A stretch of 18,949 bases of DNA from NCBI GenBank assembly GCA_009599575.1, contig VWND01000082.1, positions 1-18,949 of the forward strand. The letters are read 5' to 3'. The first letter of the stretch is position 1. Each line of letters starts with the position of its first letter. The notes under the pieces were generated by a model. It searched no databases. It saw only the letters and a list, made by a program, of their open reading frames with translations, and was not told where the DNA came from. Position numbers and translations under genes: made by a program. Shown piece after piece: positions 10,352 to 18,196 of the stretch. Origin of the DNA: Blumeriella jaapii (taxonomy: Eukaryota > Ascomycota > Leotiomycetes > Helotiales > Drepanopezizaceae).

Positions 10352-10860
10352 TAATTAAAAAAGTATATTATATTTATTAAAAAGTAAATAGAAAAAAATA
10401 CGGGGATTATAAAATATTTGTATTTAAAAGTTACGGAAATTCGCATATTGTTTTTTTTAATAAATTATAATTATTCAGACAAGCATCCGTTTTTAAAACA
10501 ACGAAAAAAAGTAAATAATACAAAAGATAGCAAATAATAAAATATATAAAAAATAATTTTCATAAAATATGCGAATAATATAAATATATCAAATATGCGG
10601 CTTAAACATATACAAAGCTTTTGTTTTGGTAAACAAAAGTATAATTAAACAAAAAAAAATATAATAAATATCTCAAATAATATAAAAAAAAGTCTTAAAA
10701 ATAAACAAAATAATTAAATTATATATAAGCAAAGCAAAACAAAAACAGTAAAACAGTATATAATAAAAAGGGAAACAATAAACAATAAAAACAGTAAAAC
10801 AATTAGTAAACAATTTTGTATATACTTTTCTTTTTTTCGGTTATAAATAGAATTACGATT
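10352..10860. other. A-rich spacer between pol and ORF X
   Basis: No coding frame is supported here. From about 10480 to 10840 the plus strand is strikingly A-rich, has almost no CpG and keeps CA dinucleotides, unlike its surroundings. It contains imperfect short repeats, with AAAAACAGTAAAACA near 10741 and again near 10788, and AAACAATAAACAATAAA between them. On the minus strand this is a T-rich tract just after the pol stop. Confidence 0.5.
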
Positions 10861-11490
10861 TAAACTGTGTTTTCAGCAGCGGAATTATCGTCCGGTTATT
10901 TTCAAACCTTTCCAAAAAGTTCTTTTTCAGAAGTATAATCGCTTTAATCGAAATCGTCGTCGAAGTCGCTAAAATCGGAATCGCTGTTTGATTTAAAATC
11001 TAAAAAATAAATTTGCTAATTCCTTTTGTAAAATCGCTTTAATCGGTTAGCGGCGAACGTTTCTTTTAGTTTTATTTTATCGAGTTCCGTAAGCTTATAA
11101 TAGCTTTTATTTAACTCGGCTTCGTATATTTCGTAAAATCCGAGCTATTTGTAATTAAGCTTAATATCGGCCGATTTATCGATAGCGCGCTAAACGTCGT
11201 AAACTAAAACTAAATCTTTTTTTTTAATTAGCGTTTTTTTTAAAACTTTAGTTTTATTTCAGATTTTCTTAGCCGTTTTTTTATATTTTTTTTTTTAAAA
11301 TTATTTTTTTTATATTTATATCGCGGTAATTTAATTATTTAAATTTTATTGCTAATAAATCTGCTTTCGTTTTTATTTTAACCACGTTATAAAGCTTTTA
11401 CATAAGCTATTTTATTTTCAAAAGCAGTCGAGCGTTTTTGCCGTATTAAATAAAAAATAAAATTATTTTAATAAAAGCGTATATATATAT
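10861..11490 (-). pseudogene. Ty3/gypsy integrase C-terminal domain (pol 3' end)
   Basis: Minus-strand reading from 11490 gives FFI, a TAA, then YGKNARL, matching the end of the gypsy integrase core; then VVKIKTKADLLAIKF and LNYRDINIKKIILKKK, a linker helix common in fungal gypsy elements; then KKKDLVLVYDV, a stop, RAIDKSADIKLNYK, a stop, LGFYEIYEAEL, with GFY at the GPY/F position; then YYKLTELDKIKLKETFAANR with LKRFYKRN, the conserved 'FAGNRLK-F' ending (about 11215-10980). A one-base shift lies in a poly-A run near 11285. The protein ends in an acidic SDSDFSDFDDDFD tail. The integrase catalytic core is not present; the sequence to the right changes character near 11490. Confidence 0.85.
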
Positions 11491-11900
11491 GCGTGTTGCG
11501 CTATATTTACATTCCTTTATTTCCTTTCATTTCTTTTGTTCCAGATTCATTCTTCCTGTACGCTTTCAGTAATTAAATGTTCCTGGAGCTCGGAAAGGCT
11601 CGTAGTCACGTGATAACGAGCCTTCTCGAAGACTAGTTTTTCCGAGCGACTGACTAAGCGAGCCCGAACCTTTCGTCTTCTGCGGAGAGCTCGCCAGTCA
11701 GACTTAGAATAATACAAATAATATCTTACTGCATACAATTCATCCGTCCCAGCCTCCGGTAAGGGTTCCTACCGACTATTCGGCTATGCACGACAGTTAT
11801 AAGCCCCGGAGCCAATTAATAAGCTTCTTTCTGCAATGCATACGCTAAGAAACTCGTTAGAAGCCCTTACCGGTTAATTTATTCGAATTATTAAAAGATA
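11491..11900. other. Less-mutated GC-richer island, possible 5' LTR/leader of the copia element
   Basis: This stretch keeps CpA and TpG (for example five CA in 11701-11760) and is visibly richer in G and C than either side. It lies just upstream of the copia gag, where a 5' LTR is expected, and interrupts the gypsy integrase frame. It begins with pyrimidine-rich sequence (11510-11545), holds a large palindrome (11589-11646) and ends near CCGGTTAATTT. I could not find a second copy in the window, so LTR status is unproved. A 63-codon minus ORF (11738-11547) falls here but overlaps the palindrome and matches nothing I know. Confidence 0.4.
11589..11646. repeat. Nested inverted repeat around a TCACGTGA core
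   Basis: GGCTCGT at 11597 and ACGAGCC ending at 11622 are exact inverted arms around AG-TCACGTGA-TA, making a 26-bp near-perfect palindrome with only the AG/TA pair mismatched. An outer pair, CTCGGAAA at 11589 and TTTCCGAG ending at 11646, extends the structure with an asymmetric bulge on the right. Such structure could form a hairpin in RNA or bind a dimeric protein; the CACGTG core is an E-box-type site. The role is unknown. Confidence 0.7.
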
Positions 11901-12059
11901 TTCGTAGGAGGTTATATTTTGCAAAGTTTTTTTTATTTAGCAAAAAGCCACGAATCGATAAAAAGCCATTGAAAATGCGGAAAGCATTAATTCTTCGATC
12001 TTTTTAACCTACAAATTTCATTTTTATTTTTTTACTTTTTTTAATCCAGTTAATCGACC

Positions 12060-13330
12060 TTCTATAACGAAAACAATATATCGGCCCCTACGAAAAAAAA
12101 GATTTTCCTTTACGACCCAAAATCGTAAATCTCCTAATTAAAAACGTACAAATTTCACCGATCAAAAATTCTTCCCCTCGATTACACCGATTCTGACTTT
12201 TCACTTCGCTCTTTTATTAATAAACGACCATAAAAACAATCTTTTTACCAGTTTATCGATTAAAAAAACAAAAAGCGCTAAGCAGACTACGATCGAAAAT
12301 GCGCCGAATACAACGGCATAACCGAAGCAGAAAGGGCCGCCGTTACGACTAATAACCCTTCCGACAAGCCTCGACCAGCCAATTTAACTTTCGACGACTT
12401 AAAAAATAAAATCGATCATTTTTCTAAAAATCATTTAAAAAAACTTAAAAAATGGCAGGAGTACGTTACTACCTATCAAAAGTTGCTCGACTAAGTCTTT
12501 TCAACTGTGGAAACCAGTTTAATAAACTTTGCAATTGCTTAATCGAAAATCAACGCTATTAATAATAAAAAAGCGTACGCCATTTTCCATATTAATTTGC
12601 AAAAAGATTTTTTAATAAATAAAAGTGTGCGTAAAGTCAAAAATCCATACCATAAAAAAAAACAGAGATTATTCCAGGCCCTCGTTCGTATTTTAAAAAA
12701 AAATATTGCCTCTGCATATTCTTCCGTAATTAGCTCCGTCAGATTTAACTACAGAAACATTTTTCGCAAAGCGTACAGCGGAAAGATAAATATTACCGAA
12801 TAAATAAAAAAATAACAGACCGCTTACAAAGCAATTATCGAATACAAGATTTCTGATATAAATAGCCGCTACGCTGCCACCGATTTTCTCGACGCAATCG
12901 CCGCATATATTAATCTATAATAGGCGAACGGCAAAAAAAGCTAAGTATTTGAAAAACGAACTTGCCGGCCTCCCTATAAAAAAAAACTTTAATCGAACTA
13001 AGCTTTATAATCTTTTCTTTTAAAAACAACCGAGGATTCGACAATTCAAGCCGAAAAATCGGAGTTTTCGCCACTTCCCTTTTCGATTCTGAAAATAACG
13101 ATACTTCGAAAAATCGTAAAAAAAAAAAAGGAAAAAGCAAAAAAAAAAAAAAAAAAAGTATAAACTGTCTATGCGACATTTTCAAAAAGCGCCATTTCTA
13201 TTTTTTAAAACCGATTGTAAAAAGCTTTTTATACGCAATAAATAATCGTCGTAAAAAAAAGACTTTCCCAACCCCCCAAATAAGCAAAAGATCGTTGAAA
13301 TGCGAAAAAAATTGTTCTCCAATCATAAAA
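12060..13330 (+). pseudogene. Copia gag remnant
   Basis: The clearest part (about 12280-12600) reads YDRKCAEYNGITEAERAAV, then RPANLTFDDLKNKIDHFSKN, KWQEYVTTYQKLLD and a stop before VFSTVETS. The 'KWQ-Y-TAYQKL...STVE' pattern is typical of fungal copia Gag, where it forms part of the capsid helical domain. An open stretch at 12597-12803 continues in the same style (NLQKDFLINKSVRKVKNPYH). A run NCLCDIFKKRHF near 13160-13200 may be a decayed CCHC zinc knuckle, after a lysine-rich segment coded by poly-A runs. The start is not definable; 12060 is only where a plausible frame begins. The minus ORF 13185-12910 is a shadow. Confidence 0.65.
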
Positions 13331-13479
13331 AAAACCTTAAAAGCTCTAAATAAAAAAAGTATTTAAATAATCGCAATTAACAAAATCCTTGGAATTCCAA
13401 TAACTAAGCTAAAATAAATTTTAAAATCAACTTTTTAAAAACGATCAGAAAAAGTTTTCTACCGCAATTTTCTGTTTTT

Positions 13480-13975
13480 CTTGCTCTGATGCGATTAAAA
13501 AGCATTTCGGAATCAACGTTTTGGCTTTGAAGCCTGGTTAGTATTATTTTTTAAATAAAAGTATCTTTTTTAACAACTGCTCTAAAACCCATTTGATAAA
13601 CGATAAAAACTTTTTTATCGAAAGGTTTTACAAAAAGATTAATAATCTTATTAATAGCGTTTATACAAGCATACAAAATCTTTTAATTGTCGGAAAAAAA
13701 AGTCGTTTGATAAAAAAAGCCTTTCGCAAAAAAAATAAAAAATCTTAAAATATAATTTTTAACAACGTGGCGTTTGTTTCAAACTTTATCATTAATATTA
13801 TTTCCGCTAGTTTTTTAATTAAAAAAGATTATTAATTCCAAAGGTCGGATAATACTTTTCGTTTTAAAAACTTAAAAATTTTATTTTAAAACGTTAATAT
13901 TAAACGATCGCCGATTTTTATATATTTAAATATATTAAAATCAATTGCTTTTTTTATTCGCATTTTTCCACGTAA
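13480..13975 (+). pseudogene. Copia protease region remnant
   Basis: The plus frame at about 13766-13850 reads NVAFVSNFIINIISASFLIK and then KDY followed by a stop and F. This matches the 'DVAFVPDF-VNIISAS-L-KKGY-F' segment that follows the retropepsin fold in fungal copia polyproteins. The segment before it (13500-13760) should hold the DSG/DTG active site, but it is too altered for me to see the catalytic aspartate. The domain call depends on the downstream motif and on position between gag and integrase. Confidence 0.6.
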
Positions 13976-15310
13976 TAATTTAAACTTTTTAAAACGTGAT
14001 TCGCCCGGCTTTATAATTTATATAATTCCGAAACGTCGTACGCGCCATAAGTTTAAAAAAAGCAGCGTGTTTACGTACGATCGGAATAACGATGCGCGCT
14101 TATAACACTTTCGTTCGGGCCATTTTTAAACAAAAAACGCGCTCGAAAAGCTGGTCGAAAACATTCGTAAAGTAAAAATCAAAAGCTTAATCAAAGTGGA
14201 ATGCGAAAAGTATGCTATTACGCATTTAAAGCAAGTGATTTCGAAAGTAATATTAGAAAACAAGTTTCCCAGGTTTTTCTTTCGCATCGGCTAAGACTTT
14301 TACGACTATTCCAAAAGTCGTAAAAAAGCTTACAACGGCTCGACGTAAATATTTCTGATAAAAAACGAATATAATAAAAAGATTTAAAAGCCTTCGCTAT
14401 CAGAACGAAAAGTATAAAAATCGTTCTAGACCGTTTCCAAACGTTCGACGCATAAATAAAACGCTAATATAATTTTTTAATTTGCAAAATTCGACAAAAT
14501 AACAAGTCGTCGATAATTTTCAAAGCAAAAAAAAAACACCATTTCGAAATATTAGAAATAAGCGGAGCGCGAAAGTATCGATTTGGAATTAATTCTATTT
14601 TACGTGTACCAGCCAAACGGCTCGATCGAACGAACAAAAAAAAAATAATTAAACGTTCGATAAAAATAAAAATTAAAGCGGGATTTCCAATTTCCCTTTG
14701 GCCCGAAACGATAAAAGCAGCAGCGCATTTGTATAATATATCGCCGCTTGCGAAAAAACAATTTAAATTTCCAAATAAAATTTTATACAATTGATTTAGG
14801 CAATATTTCCGGTATTACGACCCTGCTATTATAAAAGCGCGTACGGCCGATCTCAAACCAAACTGAAGCAAAATTTATGCGTATAAAAACTTGTGCGTAT
14901 TTAATAATAAAAGATCGGAAGGCTATAAAATATAAAAAAGAATTTAAAATCCTTTCGAAAAAACATATCGGATATTTAATTAAATAACGCCTCTAATATT
15001 TACAAAATTTAAATGCTTTAGCTAATGCGTATAATTACGAGCCGAAACGTAGTATTTAACGAATCCAAATTCTATTTTTCGAAGCGTGAAAATCCAAGTC
15101 CTATAACTAAATTAAAGCTTTAAAAAACCGTGGAATTTATCGAAAACGCGGAAAACGAAAAAGCTTAAAACGCTAAGTATCAGATATTAGCGGACGGTTT
15201 TAATAGCGGCGTTACCGTAAACTAGCAAAACTCGGTGTGCTAGAAAAAAAATATATACAAAAAAAAAGCTATTATTATAAAACGAGCAATTTCCAAATTT
15301 TACAAAAAAA
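13976..15310 (+). pseudogene. Copia integrase remnant
   Basis: The N-terminal zinc finger is visible as HFRSGHF (about 14107) and, after KIKSLIKVECEKYAITHLK, as CEKY, where the second Cys of CX2C has become Tyr. The core follows: FFRIG, a stop, DFYDYSKS and YNGST, a stop, IFLIKNEY (about 14278-14370) with the first catalytic Asp; KIRQNN around 14485 at the position of the second (frame shifted); and YQPNGSIERT (about 14605) with the catalytic Glu. Downstream, GFPISLWPETIKAAAHLYN (about 14680-14740), then FRQYFRYYDPAIIKARTADL (about 14795-14855) and EFKILSKKHIGYL match the C-terminal half of fungal copia integrase. At least two frame changes and many stops make it nonfunctional. The minus ORF 14790-14464 is a shadow. 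Confidence 0.85.
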
Positions 15311-16439
15311 AATAGAAATCCTTTTCCATCGGAGCCACTATCAGAACCAGAACCGATTTTAAATCTTTTTAATAAATTTTCAAAGCTTACGGGTGAAAAA
15401 AGAAAAACATTTTAATATTAATGGATTTAAACATTCCAAAAAATAAAGCCAAATCCTCGGGGATAAAAAACCTAATAAAAGTCGAAATAATCGAGCCTTT
15501 TTTTACGATCGATTTAAACGTTCAGAGCTCGGAAATAATAATCTTTTATAAAAGCCTTCTCGACAAAAGCTACTACCGACCAATTTCAATTTTTAAAACT
15601 AATTATTAATCGGAAATATACAAAACATATCCGAAACATTTTAACCGACGCGATAAAAGCGTTAAAAAGTTATAGAAATTTAAAAAAAAATAACAGATTA
15701 ATAAAGTTTATTATTGCAAAACAAAATAAAACAAAGCAAAGCTTTAGAAAATCCTTCGGCGCGGGCATAAAAATGGCCCTATACGAAAAAAGCGCGCAAT
15801 TCAACCCTTTAAATTATAATTAAAAGCCATCGCTCGGCAAATCAAACGCCAAATCGATTTAAATAAAAAAAAACAGCCATCTGAACGATTGCTTTTAAAA
15901 GCTCCTCTAAGGCTAACTACTGAAAAAAGACACTATTTAAAAAAGTAAAAAAAACAAATCGAAGTTTTCCGATAAGCGATAAAAAAGCAATTGATTTTAG
16001 AAATTGCCAAACGAAATCGTACAAATTCCATTTTATATTGGCCGGATAAAACCGGAAATATACGCCACGGTATACGAAATCTTTTAATCAATAGTTTTAT
16101 TTATCAAATAACAAATCGACGAATTCGTTTATACGTTTTAAACAAACGAGCCGATTCAGATAAAAAAAAAAAAAACCTTCAGACTGTTTACGCAATAATA
16201 GCGGGCTTCGATGGAAAAAAAAATCGGTAAAAAACATTCAACTTTTCCGACCAAAAACAATATCGGAACAACCTTTCGAAAGCTTTAAAAAAACTAGAAC
16301 GAATTGTTTTTTTTTTTCTTTTTTTCAAAAAAAACCATCAAATAGGAAAGCAATTTAAAAAAAAAAAAAAAAAAACCGAGATTAAAAACTTGAAAACCAA
16401 AAAAATGCTAAAAAAAATTATTAAAAAAATAAAACCATA
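15311..16439 (+). pseudogene. Copia polyprotein linker between integrase and reverse transcriptase
   Basis: This is the poorly conserved hinge of the copia polyprotein. Open pieces on the plus strand at 15421-15609 and 15991-16230 lie in it and contain no catalytic motif. The stretch LQTVYAIIAGFDGKKNR (about 16177-16230), with later TFR-like sequence, sits where many copia proteins have an '-AFAASI-...-' segment before the reverse transcriptase entry. Long A runs (16346-16376) code for lysines and are probably sites of slippage indels. Confidence 0.5.
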
Positions 16440-17040
16440 AAGCTTATTCTATTCAAATGGATTTTTTATATACAAAACGAACAGCTCAAGCGAATTGCAG
16501 CGGTGCAAATCGAAACTAATCGTAAGGAAAAACCTTCAAAACGAAGCTTTAATTTTTTTTATATACGCAGTTATATTCGCAGCCCGTTTTTTCCGAACGG
16601 TTATAACGCTGGCGGTCCATTTCGATCTGAAAATTAAGCAATTCGATATGATTAATACTTTCGTTAATGCAAAACGAAATTCCAGAAGTAAACTAATTAC
16701 GTGTAATCTGCCTAATGAATTTAAACAAACCAGATATAATAATATAATTAAACCGAGCTTTATATAAATTAAAAAACTTTTCAGTTTTATAATACGGCGA
16801 ATTTGCCAACATTTTAAAAAAGCTAAAGCTCGAACCAATAGGCGAACAAAAGCCTTATATATTCGCTAAACGAAATACGGAGCGTATACGTAAACGTTTT
16901 ACGTCGACGATATTTAAATTTTATACCACGCCTCCTATTCGTCAAAAGCCGACGAAATTATTTTCGGTTTGAAAAAGGTTACGAATTTACAAATATAAGA
17001 AATCTGAATTATTTTCTCGGAGTTCGTATTTTACGAAATA
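16440..17040 (+). pseudogene. Copia reverse transcriptase remnant
   Basis: This domain copies element RNA into cDNA. The plus frame gives LQRCKSKLIVRKNLQNEA (about 16495-16550), FAARFFRTVITLAVHFDLKI and QFDMINTFVNAK, with the motif A catalytic Asp at 16645-16647. After a stop and a shift, KKLKLEPIGEQKPYIFA precedes the motif C box, where FYVDDI is fully readable and the YVDD codons occupy 16900-16911. The '-KSRLVVRGDLQ-' and 'QFD-VNAFVNA' patterns are diagnostic of Ty1/copia reverse transcriptase. The two catalytic boxes survive although the frame between them does not. The minus ORF 16838-16536 is a shadow. Confidence 0.93.
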
Positions 17041-17129
17041 AACCAAAAAAAAAAAATCTTTCTGCTTTACGATTTCGTATATCGAAAAAATCGCTACGAA
17101 GTTTAATACATGCAAAAAGCGTTTTTCCA

Positions 17130-17940
17130 AGCACGCTTTTCCTAATCTGCGAATTTATTAAAAACTCAGGCGTAGCTACGCCTTCGCAAATTAAAAAATA
17201 TCAAGAAAAAGTCGGTTTAATTTTATATACGGCCATTATACTTCGATCCGACGTGGCTTTCGCAGCCTTTCAGCTTTTTTATTTTTTTACCAACCTAAAT
17301 CTTTAACATTTCGAAGCAGCCAATTAAACGCTTCGATATTTTTATAAAACGAAATTTCTAAAAATCGTTTACAATCGGAAAAAAGCGAAAAAAACTAATT
17401 AATTAATTTTTTCACCGACGCTTTTTTCGCCGACGATTTAAAAACTCGGAAATTATCTTAGAAGTATACTTTTTTTTTTTTTTTCGAAAATGCTATTTTG
17501 TAAAAAGCTGTACGACAAAAACATAATTACCATTTTTTTTACTAAAGCGGAGCTATTTTGCTTATATAGCGACCGTAAAGAAAATAATAGCATTCCAACG
17601 TTTTTTTAAAAAACTTCGATTCGACGTTGTTTTCTAAATGAAACGTATATTGCGACAATTAGCAAACGATCAGATTGATCGTAAAAAACAAAAAAAAAAT
17701 TTTTACGAGCTTCGCTACGTCGATATAAGTAATATATAAATTCGCTAAAAATACCACAAATAATAAAAATTCAAAATCATATACTTTTTAATAAATCAAA
17801 AATACACGCAGACGGTTTTTACCAAAAATCTGATCCGACAAAAGCACGAGAATTTCGTTAAACTCTTTTAATTTACGGGATTTTCGAAGCCTTATCGAAA
17901 AGCTCGACCAATCGAGCTGAAAAGCTTGCATTTTGCAAGC
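17130..17940 (+). pseudogene. Copia RNase H remnant
   Basis: The plus frame reads ATPSQIKKYQEKVGLILYTA and then ILRSDVAFAAFQLF (about 17173-17275), the conserved connection just after the reverse transcriptase. Then FTDAFFADDLKTR (17411 onward) has the first catalytic Asp, FTKAELFCLYSDRKE (about 17540-17580) has the catalytic Glu, and LRYVDISNI (about 17707) matches the 'LRHVDI-' box. The polyprotein ends near TVFTKNLIRQKHENFVKLFN with LRDF (about 17812-17885), the usual C-terminal motif. Several TAA stops and shifts disable it. Confidence 0.9.
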
Positions 17941-18149
17941 GTACATTTATTTAAACAGACTTTTATTTAAAACTTAAAAAATAACAAAAAACTATTTTTT
18001 AAGCAAATTTCAAAAAACCCAAAAACCAAACCGCTCAGCTTTGACAAAAAATTAAAAAATATAATCCGCTAAAACAATAATCCGCGCACGACGCTTCGCG
18101 ATAATCAGATCTGAAATAAATCCAATTCGATAAACCTTTTTTCAAAAAA
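17941..18149 (+). other. AT-rich sequence after the copia polyprotein
   Basis: No coding frame is supported. This would be the 3' untranslated part of the copia element before its polypurine tract and 3' LTR, but neither is recognisable. Base composition is still that of the RIP-altered block and becomes more GC-rich after about 18140. Confidence 0.4.
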
Positions 18150-18196
18150 CGGCTGCTAGCCGCCGGCTATGCTGGGGCCGCCGGCTGTGCAGCCGG
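18150..18196. repeat. Cluster of GC-rich hairpins
   Basis: CGGCTGCTAGCCG at 18150-18162 has 5-bp arms, and CCGGCTGTGCAGCCGG at 18181-18196 has perfect 7-bp arms around a TG. Between them CCGGCT recurs at 18163. The cluster stands out sharply from the AT-rich surroundings. It could be an RNA hairpin or terminator-like structure of the retroelement's 3' end. Confidence 0.65.

Larger units (their letters stand above)
6709..11490 (-). mobile_element. Ty3/gypsy element 3' part with ORF X and 3' repeat (copy B)
   Basis: On the minus strand the order is integrase C-terminus (11490-10861), A-rich spacer, ORF X (10351-7086), purine-rich spacer and LTR3 (6967-6709). Taken with copy A, where the same repeat precedes gag, this fits the 3' half of one LTR element family. 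The 5' half of this copy (gag, protease, reverse transcriptase) is not visible and may lie beyond the copia element or have been lost. The grouping of ORF X with the gypsy pieces is inferred from order and orientation. Confidence 0.5.
12060..17940 (+). mobile_element. Degenerate Ty1/copia retrotransposon
   Basis: Plus-strand frames carry, in canonical Ty1/copia order, gag (about 12060-13330), a protease region (13480-13975), integrase (13976-15310), a linker, reverse transcriptase (16440-17040) and RNase H (17130-17940). Integrase before reverse transcriptase distinguishes copia from gypsy. The frames are broken by TAA/TAG codons and several indels, so no polyprotein can be made. It lies opposite to the gypsy elements and starts right where the gypsy integrase ends. 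Neither LTR could be confirmed: 11491-11900 is a candidate 5' LTR, and no matching 3' copy was found before 18949. Confidence 0.9.

Noticed and set aside
11547..11738. 63-codon Arg-rich minus ORF in the GC-richer island
   Set aside because: It overlaps the palindrome, has no recognisable domain, and Arg richness follows from local GC content.
12910..13185. 91-codon minus ORF with Phe runs
   Set aside because: It is the complement of a lysine-coding poly-A region of copia gag.
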